Shown here: positions 45,513 to 54,646 of the stretch, piece after piece
Layout: every line of letters starts with the position of its first letter
How positions within the stretch are numbered: position 1 is the first letter of the stretch
Source of the DNA: UBA1268 sp965662195
GTDB taxonomy: Bacteria > Planctomycetota > Planctomycetia > Pirellulales > UBA1268
Direction: 5' to 3'
Length of the DNA stretch: 64,000 nt
Assembly: GCA_965662195.1 (NCBI GenBank)
Contig: CBFIHA010000002.1
Coordinates: forward strand, 1 to 64,000
Translations under genes and position numbers: made by a program
The notes under the pieces: generated by a model
Told to the model about the DNA's origin: nothing
Seen by the model: the letters and a program-made list of their open reading frames with translations, nothing else
Database searches by the model: none

Positions 45513-46504
45513 GCGGGATTGGCCTCCGGTTCGGTGGTGAAAGGTCGGGGTACTGCCGTCCGACCGTCAACAGTCAATGATGCGGCTGCGGCCACCGCCT
45601 TCAGTGGCACGATCGCCAGGGCCAGCCAGCCCCCCCCCTCGATCGCCGGCGCCGCGGAACTAACCGTTGCCACCGGACTGCCATCGCTGGCGACGGGAGC
45701 CCCGGGCGAGATGGGGTCGTCTCCCGAAACAGCCAGGCAGGTCAGCCGCCGGTTGACATGGCCGAGGGCATCGAGTCGGGCCACCGTCTCCTGTCCGAGG
45801 TAACAGCCTTTGCTGAAGCAGATGGCACGCTCATCAAGGCCAAGCTCCTGAGGCAGGGTCTTCTCCGGAATATCCCCCGCCAGCGGCCGGCCACACCGGA
45901 TTCGCCGGGCCGTCACCGTCTCGGCCGCTGCCTGCGGCAGGCCCATGGCGCCGAGTGCCGCAGCCAGTTGCTCACCAGCCTGCGTTTCCAGCAGGTATCC
46001 GCCCGGCCCGTACCAGTCGATCAGGGTCAGCCGCACAGCGACCGGCTCTGCCCCGGCCCCGTCGACGGCGAGCAATCCGTCGGCGAACTGCAACTGCGAC
46101 ACCGGCAGGGGCTGATCGAACCGCTCTTCCAGCCAGTCGCGGGCCAGCGGTCCGGCGAGCAACAGGCTGGCCACACCACCACTGTGATCGATTAGTTCCA
46201 GCTTCTCCCTGATGTGGTAACGGTCGAGATGGTCGCGCAGCGGCGCCGCCCGCCCCGGAGCAACGCAAAGCAGCAGACCGGCGGCAGTCCGCCGGATCAG
46301 GGCGAGGTCGAGCACCCAACCCCGGACATCACAAAAGAAGCCTTCACAGCCGGTGCCCGGCTCGAGGGCGGTGACCTTTGCCGTCGTGAAGTTCTCGATG
46401 AATGTCACAGCATCGGCGCCGGTGACGAGCAGCTCATCCTGACAGCCGAAATCGGCCCAGGAAAGCTCTGCTGCGGCTGGGGAATGAGAATCTGATGAGG
46501 ACAT
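45509..46504 (-). CDS. ygfZ: YgfZ/GcvT-family folate-binding protein
   Basis: A 331-residue protein from ATG at 46504. The GcvT-type fold has FTTAKVTALEPGTGCEGFFC near the N-terminus, and the YgfZ signature KGCYLGQETVARLDALGHVN appears, with the conserved Cys. YgfZ helps in assembly or repair of Fe-S enzymes and uses folate. The first 10 residues are Ser-rich. It precedes the NUDIX gene in a two-gene operon. Confidence 0.9.
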   Translation of the reverse strand: MSSSDSHSPAAAELSWADFGCQDELLVTGADAVTFIENFTTAKVTALEPGTGCEGFFCDVRGWVLDLALIRRTAAGLLLCVAPGRAAPLRDHLDRYHIREKLELIDHSGGVASLLLAGPLARDWLEERFDQPLPVSQLQFADGLLAVDGAGAEPVAVRLTLIDWYGPGGYLLETQAGEQLAAALGAMGLPQAAAETVTARRIRCGRPLAGDIPEKTLPQELGLDERAICFSKGCYLGQETVARLDALGHVNRRLTCLAVSGDDPISPGAPVASDGSPVATVSSAAPAIEGGGWLALAIVPLKAVAAAASLTVDGRTAVPRPFTTEPEANPA

Positions 46505-46988
46505 TGACGCTCCTGCTGGCCGGCTTCGGACGGGGTCCACTGTGGTACCAACTGTCCGCATCCACTATAGCGGCGGGCGAATGTCGCCCGCCCCTGCCAC
46601 CCAGTGCCGGGGGCGAAAAAAATCGTGCGGCGGGCGAACGGTTTGCCGCCCGCCTCCGTAGAACGAGCACAGCAAAGACGCCGCACCTGAGGAGGCCTCG
46701 CAGCAGGACGGGAACGGAGCTGGCCGATATCCACACATCAGCCAGCCCTTTTCTCGATGACGCCGCGAGGGTATGGTTTCACCAGCCGGACATGCGGGCA
46801 AGGCATGGTCCGATCTGGTGAGCAACTGCGGCTGACTCTTCTCACGCTCACAATCTCCCGATGGTTTAGTGCCAGCCGATGCTGCGCACTGACGCGGGGG
46901 GAGTGGGTAAGAGCAGAGCTGCCGTCGATGTCGCCGAGGGGGTCTCACTGAAGAGTCTCCCCGGTCTGCTCACGAGAAGGAGAGAACG
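46505..46988. promoter_or_regulatory. Divergent spacer with two related hairpins
   Basis: No convincing gene is seen. Two hairpins of related sequence occur: GGCGGGCGA/TCGCCCGCC (46572-46592, loop ATG) and GGCGGGCG/CGCCCGCC (46629-46654). An A-run (gcgaaaaaaatcg) lies between them. They could be REP-like units or bidirectional regulators for the divergent YgfZ-like and XRE genes. Confidence 0.45.
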
Positions 46989-47645
46989 ATGGCTACGGTT
47001 CCATGTCGAGTCGATCGCCACGAGGAATATGACGACCGGGAGGACTGCTACCAGAACCCCCTGGCGGTGGCCGATACTTCCTATTCCGACGTCGCCCGGG
47101 CCGAGGCCGACTGCAGGGCGGCCCAATCCCAGGCCCCGCAGCAACTCAGGCGGCGACCCGTTGGCGGCAATCCCGGTTCGCGGCGGTCACGGTCGCGGCG
47201 GCTGCACCGAATCGACGAGGTGCGGCAGCAGCAGGGCGTCACTCTGCGGAACGTGGCCCGCCGGCTCGGGATCGAGATGACCGTAATCAGACGGCAGGAG
47301 CAGCCTGATACCGACCTGCGGATCTCCGATCTGCTCCGTTGGCAGCAGGTGCTCGACGTGCCGCTGGCCGATCTCCTCGAAGAGGGCGAGGGACAGCTCT
47401 CTGGCCCGGTGTTGGCCCGGTCGAGAATGGTCAAGCTGATGAAAACCGTCGCCGCGATCAGGGAACAGGTCGGTGATCAGGGGCAGGCCAGCCGGCTGGT
47501 CGGCCAGTTGATTGAGCAGATTCTCGAGATCATGCCGGAACTGGCCGACGTCACCCCCTGGCATACGGTGGGGCAGCGGCGGACCCTCGACGACGTCGGG
47601 CGGGTCGCGCGGAACACCGTCTCGGACGACCTCTTCGGTCGGTAA
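46989..47645 (+). CDS. XRE-family transcriptional regulator-like protein
   Basis: A 218-residue protein with AAGGAGAGAACG before the ATG. After an acidic and Gln/Arg-rich N-terminal 75 residues, a helix-turn-helix appears at about 78-125: DEVRQQQGVTLRNVARRLGI and EMTVIRRQEQPDTDLRISDL. A helical segment follows (LMKTVAAIREQVGDQGQASR, QILEIMPELADVTPWHTVGQ). The target is unknown; genes on either side do not suggest one. Confidence 0.75.
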   Translation: MATVPCRVDRHEEYDDREDCYQNPLAVADTSYSDVARAEADCRAAQSQAPQQLRRRPVGGNPGSRRSRSRRLHRIDEVRQQQGVTLRNVARRLGIEMTVIRRQEQPDTDLRISDLLRWQQVLDVPLADLLEEGEGQLSGPVLARSRMVKLMKTVAAIREQVGDQGQASRLVGQLIEQILEIMPELADVTPWHTVGQRRTLDDVGRVARNTVSDDLFGR

Positions 47646-47808
47646 TCCGCAGCAACCGGCTGGCTGGCGGACGGGCCACGGGCCCGGCCCGCCGCGGGTG
47701 AACCGGTCCAGCTGATCGCGATGGCGGCCGGCTGGGCCGCTCTGCTACCATCCGCGGACTGCGGCCGGGAGCCGGCGGCAACGGTCCGAATTGAGAGAGG
47801 TTTGCGTC

Positions 47809-47895
47809 GTGTTTTCACTGCTTGGTGTGCTTGGAATCACGCTGATCCTGTTTGTCAGCGTCGCGGTGACCGCCCGGTTCATCCTGGGGAAGTAG
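47809..47895 (+). CDS. Small 28-residue membrane peptide gene
   Basis: A GTG at 47809 follows GAGAGAGG by 8 bases and opens a frame of 28 codons ending in TAG. The product reads VFSLLGVLGITLILFVSVAV then TARFILGK: one transmembrane helix with a Lys end. This shape (short hydrophobic peptide, basic end) is that of membrane regulators or holin-like peptides. It lies antisense to the end of the minus-strand membrane protein gene, so both cannot easily be translated at a high level at once. It is too short for automated detection, and I rely on the ribosome site and hydrophobicity. Confidence 0.5.
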   Translation: MFSLLGVLGITLILFVSVAVTARFILGK

Positions 47896-48297
47896 TCGCC
47901 GGCTGCCGGCGGCTGCCGGCGACAGGAGCCCTAAAACCACCATGCTCACAAACGCATAGAGCGTCGTCCCCAGCACGCCCCAGGCGGCAACGGCCAGCCA
48001 AAAGTAGTCCCGCAGCCAAACCCGCAGCGGGGGCTCAGCGCTCTTCGGCACCTTGTGCTGCACCGGACCGCTTTGATCCGACTGGGCCTTCATGTCACTG
48101 CGGAAACGATCCCAGTTGGCCTGAATTGCCGGGCGGTCGAGATCGGCCAGCCATCGATCGCGGATGTTCCAGAGCACCGCCGGCGGCAGTACGAGGAGGG
48201 CCAACCAGCCGACGAGCAGTCCCGCCTTCACCAGCCCCATCCCCCTTCGGGCACTGCCGCCGCGTTCGCCGGCGGGGGGCACTCGATCTGGCTCCAT
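47815..48297 (-). CDS. Hypothetical two-segment membrane protein
   Basis: A 160-residue protein; I prefer ATG at 48297 (MEPDRVPPAGERGG) over the upstream GC-rich stretch. Two hydrophobic segments are seen: GLLVGWLALLVLPPAVLWNI and YFWLAVAAWGVLGTTLYAF, with a soluble loop of about 50 residues between (WLADLDRPAIQANWDRFRSD). The last 27 codons are antisense to the 28-residue peptide gene. Divergent from the secreted protein gene at 48495. Function unknown. Confidence 0.55.
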   Translation of the reverse strand: MEPDRVPPAGERGGSARRGMGLVKAGLLVGWLALLVLPPAVLWNIRDRWLADLDRPAIQANWDRFRSDMKAQSDQSGPVQHKVPKSAEPPLRVWLRDYFWLAVAAWGVLGTTLYAFVSMVVLGLLSPAAAGSRRLLPQDEPGGHRDADKQDQRDSKHTKQ

Positions 48298-48494
48298 GCT
48301 GCTGCCTTCGCAAGACACGGCCGGCCACCGACTGTGGCTGGCCAACTTTCTCATCTTACCCGGATTGCTGCGGCTGGCCGGCAGCGGGCGTCTCGCGGCG
48401 GGCAAAACTCCTCTCGTTGAGCCGCTGATCGGCTGCTATTGTCCGTTGTCGTTCTTCAGATCACCGATTCACCCCATCTGTCACCACCGCTGCC

Positions 48495-49586
48495 GTGTCA
48501 CGCCACCGCCTGCGATCGTCGCTCCGGCATCTGTTGCTCCTGCTGCTGATCGGCCTGCCGACCACCAGCCGGCCAGCACCGGTGCAGGCCCAGAGCGGCT
48601 GGCTCCCAACGACCTGGTTCACGAAACAGAAAATCGACCCACAGGCGATGTTTCCGCTGTCGGAGCGGGATGGCCCCTGGCTTGTCCTGGCCACGACGTT
48701 TCGGGGCGCTGGTGCCCGGGATGACGCCCGCCGCCTCGTGCAGGAGCTTCGTGGCCGCTTCAGCATGCAGGCCTACACCCACGAGCAGGCCTTCGACTTT
48801 ACCGGGGCGCAGCGGGGGCTCGGGCTGAATCCCGATGGCAGCCCCAAGCGGATGCGGTACGCCAACTCCCAACAGGTGGTCGAAGTGGCGGTGATGGTCG
48901 GTGACTTCGCCTCCTGCGATGACAGCCGGGCCCAGAAGACCCTCACCACGATCAAAAACCTCCAGCCCGAGGCCCTCATGGAGGGGCAGGGCAAGAGCCG
49001 CGCCTTTGCCGACTTCCGCCGGATGATCGGCCTCGACAAACAGGCCGGTAGGGGTCCGATGCGACTCGCCTTCATGATTCCCAATCCACTGCTGCCCGAG
49101 GACTACTTCAATCGTCCGCAGCTTGACGAGTTCGTGATTGGGATCAATGCCGATGTTGAGCACAGCCTGCTCAACTGCCCGGGCCGGTACAGCGTGCGGG
49201 TCGCCACCTTCACCGGAGCGGGCACCTTCGCCGACCAGGATCAGGCGGCGGCCGAGGAGGCCGGGTTTGAAAGCCGGCTGGTACAGGCGGCTGAAAAGGC
49301 CCACCGGCTCACCGCAGCCCTGCGGCGGCAGGGCTGGCAGGCCTGGGAGTTTCACGACCGTGAATCGAGCATGGTCTGCGTCGGCAGTCTTTCCCAGTTG
49401 ATGATTGAACAACAGGACGGTTCCAGCCAGCCGCACCCCGAACTGGTGCGCATCACCACCACGCTCGGCCCCGATCAAGAAAAGCTGGCAGCCGGTACCA
49501 TTCTTCCGAAGCGGATCGAGGGTATTCTGCTGGATCTGCAGCCCCGGCCGGTCGATGTGCCCAGGCTGCCGATTGGCCGACGCTAG
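48495..49586 (+). CDS. Secreted hypothetical protein, signal peptide
   Basis: A 363-residue protein from GTG at 48495. The N-terminus is a signal peptide (SSLRHLLLLLLIGLPTTSRP, ending near APVQAQSG). The body has repeated alternation of strands and helices (GPWLVLATTFRGAGARDDAR, RRLVQELRGRFSMQAYTHEQ, EVAVMVGDFASCDDSRAQKT, YSVRVATFTGAGTFADQDQA, AHRLTAALRRQGWQAWEFHD). The shape of these segments is like two SPOR-type domains, but I am not certain. Probably periplasmic. It precedes rdgB on the same strand by about 50 bases. Confidence 0.7.
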   Translation: MSRHRLRSSLRHLLLLLLIGLPTTSRPAPVQAQSGWLPTTWFTKQKIDPQAMFPLSERDGPWLVLATTFRGAGARDDARRLVQELRGRFSMQAYTHEQAFDFTGAQRGLGLNPDGSPKRMRYANSQQVVEVAVMVGDFASCDDSRAQKTLTTIKNLQPEALMEGQGKSRAFADFRRMIGLDKQAGRGPMRLAFMIPNPLLPEDYFNRPQLDEFVIGINADVEHSLLNCPGRYSVRVATFTGAGTFADQDQAAAEEAGFESRLVQAAEKAHRLTAALRRQGWQAWEFHDRESSMVCVGSLSQLMIEQQDGSSQPHPELVRITTTLGPDQEKLAAGTILPKRIEGILLDLQPRPVDVPRLPIGRR

Positions 49587-49640
49587 CGGTCGCCACGGGC
49601 GGCGGCGGCGGCCGCCTTCACTGCCGCAGCGACCATTGTC

Positions 49641-50258
49641 ATGCCACGTTCCGCCGGTCCGATCCTTGTGCTGGGCACAACCAATGCCGGCAAAAAACGT
49701 GAACTGACGCCATTGCTTGAACCGTATGGCATCAGCTGCCGGTCGCTTGCCGACTTTCCCGCGGCCCTCGAGGTCGATGAAACGGGAACCACCTTCGCGG
49801 CAAACGCTGCACTCAAGGCAAGCCAGCAGGCCCGTGCCCTGGGGCAGTGGGTGCTCGGTGAGGACAGCGGCCTGGTGGTCGATGCCTTGGAGGGCGCCCC
49901 AGGGGTCTATTCAGCCAGATTCTCCGGACCGGCGGCAACCGCTGCGGCCAACAACACCCTGCTGCTGGAACAGCTGGCAGGGATCCCCGGCCCGGCCCGA
50001 ACCGCTCACTACGCCTGCCATGCCGCCCTGGCCGATCCAACGGGAACGATCCGGGCCACCGGCTCGGGCCGCTGCTGCGGCCGGATTACCGAGGCCGCCT
50101 CTGGAGCGGGTGGCTTTGGCTACGACCCCTATTTCATGGTGCCTGAATATCACCGCACCTTCGGCCAGCTCGCACCGGCGGTCAAAGCCCTGATCAGCCA
50201 CCGGGGCCGGGCCATCCGGGCCCTCCTGCCGACCATTGCGAGACTTCTGCGGGGCTGA
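49641..50258 (+). CDS. rdgB: RdgB/HAM1-family non-canonical purine NTP pyrophosphatase
   Basis: A 205-residue enzyme that removes dITP and XTP, preventing faulty DNA. The start ILVLGTTNAGKKRELTPLLE is the usual TxNxxK region. Further on are ETGTTFAANAALKASQQARA, GEDSGLVVDALEGAPGVYSA, and GFGYDPYFMVPEYHRTFGQL, which are the family motifs. Length matches the family. It is cytosolic and independent of its neighbours in function. Confidence 0.95.
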   Translation: MPRSAGPILVLGTTNAGKKRELTPLLEPYGISCRSLADFPAALEVDETGTTFAANAALKASQQARALGQWVLGEDSGLVVDALEGAPGVYSARFSGPAATAAANNTLLLEQLAGIPGPARTAHYACHAALADPTGTIRATGSGRCCGRITEAASGAGGFGYDPYFMVPEYHRTFGQLAPAVKALISHRGRAIRALLPTIARLLRG

Positions 50259-50302
50259 CGGAGCCGGAGCGAAGCAGCGGCACTCGATCTGCCGGTGGGC
50301 TT

Positions 50303-51397
50303 TCAGGCAGCATCGCTGAGACGCTGGCTCAGCCAGTGTTGGATGATCTCTAGCACCCGCGGAGTGCCGTCCATCGTGCCGACCAGGTTGGCAAGCGGGG
50401 TGGCGTAGCGATCGCTGCCCTCCAGAAATCGACGAATATCGCCGACCGTGACATCCTCCAGATGCACAAAGTCACCACAGCCCATGGCCCGCAGAAAATG
50501 GCTGTTCATCGACTGCTCACCGTGGGCCCGTTCGGGCAGCACGAGCAGCGGTTTGCCGAGGTGGATCGCCTCACCGATCAGCTGGTTGCCGGCAGCCGAA
50601 ACAACAGCCCTGCAGCCGGCAAGATCGGCGGCAAACTGCCGGTCGTTGATTGGCTGAAACGACAGCGACCCGATCGGGTCACGAGCCCCGAGGCCGTAGA
50701 CCTTCACCGGCAGGCCACACCGGGCGAGGGTCTCGACCGCACGGAACGGCGTGTGCCGGCGGAGATAACTCAGCACATAGCCACCGTCGCTCGGTTCAGC
50801 CTGAGTGATCTCCCGCCGGAGCAGGGGGCCGACCTGCTTGACGTGTTCCCAGCCCCGACGAAGCGGCGGTCGAAAGAAGGCCGAGACGACGGTCTCAGCA
50901 GCACCGCTGACATACATCCAGACCGCATGGCTCATCAGCCAGGCATTCCAGCGCAGCGTCCAGGGCAGGGCGTCCAGTTCATAGGCCAGCAGGAAGTGCT
51001 GATGGTCAATGCTCAGCAGCGGCACCCCCTGTCGGGCTGCCGCCCGCGGCAGTGCCGGCTCAAAGTCGGTGATCGCCAGTGAGACGTTGAAGGTCTCAAG
51101 ATCGGCCATCATCTGATCGACAAGTGGACCAAGCTGGCGGGCCTGATAATCGAGTCCCGCGCGAATCGATCGCGGGACGTCGAGCCGGCCACCGCTGTAT
51201 TGAAAGATGATCCCCGGAATCTCATGGACACTCACCCGGGGATGGCCCAGCGCGAACCGCTGCTGCAGAAACCGGTGCCCGTCGTCCGAGCTGTAGACCC
51301 GGATGTCGTGACGCTGCTCCAGATGCTCAATCAGCGTCGCAATCCGGGTGGCATGCCCCCGGCCCTCCCCACACAGACTGATCGCGATCGTCGCCAT
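50303..51397 (-). CDS. MurG/MJ1255-like glycosyltransferase
   Basis: A 364-residue protein from ATG at 51397. It starts with MATIAISLCGEGRGHATRIA, a Gly-rich loop of GT-B enzymes like MurG. The C-terminal half has RAVVSAAGNQLIGEAIHLGK and PLLVLPERAHGEQSMNSHFL, the nucleotide-sugar region of this fold. Residues around SIDHQHFLLAYELD are typical of the MJ1255/VC2487 group. It may attach a sugar to a surface lipid. Upstream codons in the same frame are not expected to be translated. It converges with rdgB. Confidence 0.85.
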   Translation of the reverse strand: MATIAISLCGEGRGHATRIATLIEHLEQRHDIRVYSSDDGHRFLQQRFALGHPRVSVHEIPGIIFQYSGGRLDVPRSIRAGLDYQARQLGPLVDQMMADLETFNVSLAITDFEPALPRAAARQGVPLLSIDHQHFLLAYELDALPWTLRWNAWLMSHAVWMYVSGAAETVVSAFFRPPLRRGWEHVKQVGPLLRREITQAEPSDGGYVLSYLRRHTPFRAVETLARCGLPVKVYGLGARDPIGSLSFQPINDRQFAADLAGCRAVVSAAGNQLIGEAIHLGKPLLVLPERAHGEQSMNSHFLRAMGCGDFVHLEDVTVGDIRRFLEGSDRYATPLANLVGTMDGTPRVLEIIQHWLSQRLSDAA

Positions 51398-51544
51398 GCG
51401 TTCCTGCGGGCCCAGACGTATCGAGAAGGGGATTGGGATGAAATTCCTGATGGCCCAATGATACCCTTGCCGGGATGAAACGTCGCCGCCGGCGAGGCGA
51501 CGCCGTTGCAACAGCCTCACACAATCTGAAAGATCGCTCTGGCA

Positions 51545-52681
51545 ATGGCCATGCAGAGTCCGGAGGTACACCGCTGCCGGTGGACGCCGCGTTGGTGGGC
51601 GGGTGGCGGTGTGCTGCTGGTCATCCTGGCGATGCCGCTGGGGCAGCGAGCCGAAGCCGCCCCGGCGGACGACCTGCCGACACTGATTCGACAGCTGTCC
51701 CACGGGAAGCTGACGACCCGGGATGCCGCAGTCGATCGGCTGCTCGCCCTTGGCCCGCCGGCGTTGCCGGCGATCGAACGGGCCATTCCAGCCGCGACGG
51801 GGGAGGCCGCCTTCCGGCTGCCGCTGATCGCCGAGGCGATTGCAGTCACCGCGACCAATCGTCTGCTGGAACTGCAACCGGCCGACGCGACGGCCTCCAC
51901 GACCGCTCTCGGCCCGTTCAGCATGGCCGTTGAGCGGGTCGACCAACTCGGTACATCCGGCCACCGGCTGCTGCTGAGGCTGCGGTGGCAGCCACCGCTC
52001 AAGCCGGTGCTCCTGCGGCTGCCGCTGGCCTCGGTGGTGGCAGAGGGCTCGGCGGGTGCGGCGGTACCCTTGCCCAGCCGACGGGGCGCGGTCGAGCCGT
52101 TACTGGCAGGGGAGCAGGACTGGGTCGATCTACCGATTCGACTGGGACCATCTCCGCCCGGCATCGACGTGCTCGCCAGCCTCCGGGGGACGGTCGTCTG
52201 CTGGTTGCCCGGTTTCGCGCACCGGTTCATGCTGCCACTGGATCAGTTCGACGGTAGATCGCCGACCAGCCCCAGCGGTCCGCCGCGGCCGTCCCGCAGC
52301 CTTGCGGGAGTGTCCGTGTGGTGCGATGACTGGTCGATCACGGCGGGCGGTCCGGCTCCGGCTGCCGCAACGGGCCGGGTTGCGCTCTCGGCCCGGTTCG
52401 CCGAACCATCAGAGGCGTTCGCCTCGCACCGCGGCTGGCTGGCCAATTGCCGGCCGGAACTGCTTCTGCCCGCCGGCGACGTGGTCACCGCCGTCAGCCA
52501 CCGGGTCGTCTCCCGGAACCGTCACGGGCTCAGCATCGCGGCAAACTTCGGCCTCTCAGGGAAACAACTGCCGCGTGGAACCCTGGTGAGCTGGCGGCTG
52601 CCTCTGGGCGTACGGCAGGTACCGGTCGACTTCTGGCTCCGATCGGTCCCGCTGGGCTCGTCGGCGAACGGGGAAAACTGA
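51545..52681 (+). CDS. Secreted hypothetical protein
   Basis: A 378-residue protein. The signal peptide is a hydrophobic stretch (WWAGGGVLLVILAMPLGQRA) with an EAAPAD cleavage region. A HEAT-like helix pair follows (LPTLIRQLSHGKLTTRDAAV, DRLLALGPPALPAIERAIPA), then beta-rich segments (FSMAVERVDQLGTSGHRLLL). No enzymatic motif is seen. No strong ribosome site precedes the start, so the true start may be a few codons away. Confidence 0.6.
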   Translation: MAMQSPEVHRCRWTPRWWAGGGVLLVILAMPLGQRAEAAPADDLPTLIRQLSHGKLTTRDAAVDRLLALGPPALPAIERAIPAATGEAAFRLPLIAEAIAVTATNRLLELQPADATASTTALGPFSMAVERVDQLGTSGHRLLLRLRWQPPLKPVLLRLPLASVVAEGSAGAAVPLPSRRGAVEPLLAGEQDWVDLPIRLGPSPPGIDVLASLRGTVVCWLPGFAHRFMLPLDQFDGRSPTSPSGPPRPSRSLAGVSVWCDDWSITAGGPAPAAATGRVALSARFAEPSEAFASHRGWLANCRPELLLPAGDVVTAVSHRVVSRNRHGLSIAANFGLSGKQLPRGTLVSWRLPLGVRQVPVDFWLRSVPLGSSANGEN

Positions 52682-52799
52682 GCCGACTACGGGGAGTCTG
52701 GTCACGTGGGACCGGCGGTTTCACGTTGTTCCGCCTCCAGCAGCCCGCTACTGTCCCGGCACCGGCTCAATTCCCCCCGGTCCCCGCTTGGATCGCTCG

Positions 52800-53393
52800 A
52801 TGAGATTTCGTTCGCTACTGATGTTTGCCTGCATGATCGTCGTGCCAATGCTGGCGATGTTTTCCCACAAACTGCCGCCTGAGTTCCGTGACACCTGCAG
52901 CAGGATCGTGCTCGACCCCGCCCTTGAGCTGATCGAGTCGTTGGCCCGGCCGGCTGACGCGGAGGACTCGGATCCCGACCTCGACCTCGCCGCCCCCTCC
53001 GCCGGCCCCTTGCTGGCAGCCGGCTCCCGCCCTCCCCCACCTAGGCTGGCTACCCCGCTGGCACCGGCCAGCCCGATCAGCACCGCAGGCCCGGTTCAGC
53101 AGCCGTCGGGAGGGCAAGCCGTCAGCTGGGATCGGGCCCCTGATCTGCGCCGCCAGCTCGAGGCGACCGGAGCCCAGCGGCTGCTGATCGAGTCCCGCGG
53201 CGACGGCAGCGGCAAGGTTCGCGGGAGCTGCCGGCTGGCGGTCGATGCCGAGGGACAACTGCAACGGCTTTTTCATGCCAGCGGAGCCTCGGAGACTGAA
53301 ATGCTTCACCAGCTGCTTGAACAGGTTGGACGCTGGCGTCGTCGTGTTGCCGCCAATCCACCGACCGCCGGCCAGCAGCTCTATCGGCGCTAG
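52800..53393 (+). CDS. Secreted or membrane-anchored hypothetical protein
   Basis: A 197-residue protein from ATG at 52800. The first segment FRSLLMFACMIVVPMLAMFS is hydrophobic and could anchor it in the membrane. A Pro/Ala/Asp-rich linker with a PPPPR-like region follows, and the C-terminal part (AQRLLIESRGDGSGKVRGSC, RLAVDAEGQLQRLFHASGAS) has some beta character. I do not recognise a family. It ends about 110 bases before scpB. Confidence 0.55.
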   Translation: MRFRSLLMFACMIVVPMLAMFSHKLPPEFRDTCSRIVLDPALELIESLARPADAEDSDPDLDLAAPSAGPLLAAGSRPPPPRLATPLAPASPISTAGPVQQPSGGQAVSWDRAPDLRRQLEATGAQRLLIESRGDGSGKVRGSCRLAVDAEGQLQRLFHASGASETEMLHQLLEQVGRWRRRVAANPPTAGQQLYRR

Positions 53394-53500
53394 CGAACCT
53401 TTCGTGCGCGATCACCTGCAGCCGTACCCGGCAGCGAAACACTTGATTGACAGCCCGCTCGACAGGCTGGACCCGATGGTTTCCCGACCGGCCCCGCCCC

Positions 53501-54271
53501 ATGCCACCTGCCACCGCCCGCCACCGCCCGTCCCGCCTGCGGCTGCTCAGTCGGCAGCGGCACCGTCATGGCTGCCAGCGGGGGGCTGAGACGCGGCCGG
53601 GTCCATTCACCTGCCGGGCTTGCTGGCCACCGCCGGTCCGGCGCCGGACGGCACGATCTTTTCCTCGTCGGCGGCCCAATCCCGAGGGAACACCAGCCGA
53701 CGGTGTCGGCAACCATCCCCGCAGCGAGGAACTGGCCCGGCTTGAGGCGGCGCTGTTTGTCGCCCGCGAGCCGCTACCGGTCAGACGGTTGGCGAAGCTG
53801 GCCCGGCTGCCCGACGCCACCCGGGCCCGCACCCTGCTCCACAGCCTCAACCAGTTGTTCGATGCGGCCGGGGCTGCTTTTCGGGTCGAACAGCTTGCCG
53901 GCGGCTACCAACTGCTGACACGGCCGCAATTCGGCCCCTGGGTCAGGCGGGCACTGGAATATCCGGCGGAAAATCGGCTGTCAAACGCCGCCCTGGAGAC
54001 CCTGGCAATCGTCGCCTACCGGCAACCGGTGACCCGCCCGGAGATCGAGTCGATCCGGGGCGTCGGTTCTGAGGAAATGCTCCGGCAATTGCTCGATCGC
54101 GACCTGATCGCCGTCGGGGGCCGCAGCGAAGAACTCGGCCGCCCAAATGTCTACGTCACCAGCCGGTATTTCCTGAGGGTCTTTGGTCTCGGGCGGATCG
54201 AGGATCTGCCGTCGGTCGCAGCGGTCGTCCTCATCCACCCCGACCCGGCCGGACAGGAAACTGAGGACTGA
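53501..54271 (+). CDS. scpB: Chromosome segregation and condensation protein ScpB
   Basis: A 256-residue frame from ATG at 53501. The ScpB domain occupies about the last 175 residues: two winged-helix parts with LARLEAALFVAREPLPVRRL, YQLLTRPQFGPWVRRALEYP, LSNAALETLAIVAYRQPVTR and PEIESIRGVGSEEMLRQLLD. ScpB works with ScpA and SMC in DNA condensation. The first 80 residues are Arg/Pro-rich, have no domain and may be untranslated, so the start is uncertain. No scpA is in the window. Confidence 0.85.
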   Translation: MPPATARHRPSRLRLLSRQRHRHGCQRGAETRPGPFTCRACWPPPVRRRTARSFPRRRPNPEGTPADGVGNHPRSEELARLEAALFVAREPLPVRRLAKLARLPDATRARTLLHSLNQLFDAAGAAFRVEQLAGGYQLLTRPQFGPWVRRALEYPAENRLSNAALETLAIVAYRQPVTRPEIESIRGVGSEEMLRQLLDRDLIAVGGRSEELGRPNVYVTSRYFLRVFGLGRIEDLPSVAAVVLIHPDPAGQETED

Positions 54272-54646
54272 GAATTTTCCGCGTGGGGAGTTGCACGGAG
54301 GCTGTGCCGTTGGCATATTGCCGGGCCCCTCGCAACCGGAGGACCGGTGAACTGGCCGGGACGGCAGGCAGCGGCGGGGCCGCCATCTCCGTCTTGTCCG
54401 TAAACCGCACGCAAGTTGTCGGCTGAAAACGCCGACAAGCAACTGACGGTGGTCTGACGACCGCCACGCGACAAGAGGGGCCGTGCCGGCAACGGCAGGG
54501 CTTCCGCCGAGCCGAAACCGACCTTCCCTCAGAGGCTGCCAAAAATTTTGACCCGGGACTTGGCCGGACGGCCAACCATCGACCACAATTTCGAAAGTGT
54601 TCCTACCCACGATCGACTTCATGACTCGACTCCAGGAGACGAAGCA
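54272..54646. promoter_or_regulatory. Spacer between scpB and the acidic protein gene
   Basis: It holds a perfect hairpin TTGTCGGC/GCCGACAA at 54416-54438 (loop TGAAAAC) and GC-rich stretches. No gene is seen. Confidence 0.45.

Noticed and set aside
46495..46821. 108-codon frame in the YgfZ-XRE spacer
   Set aside because: It runs through both hairpins and has no motif or ribosome site.
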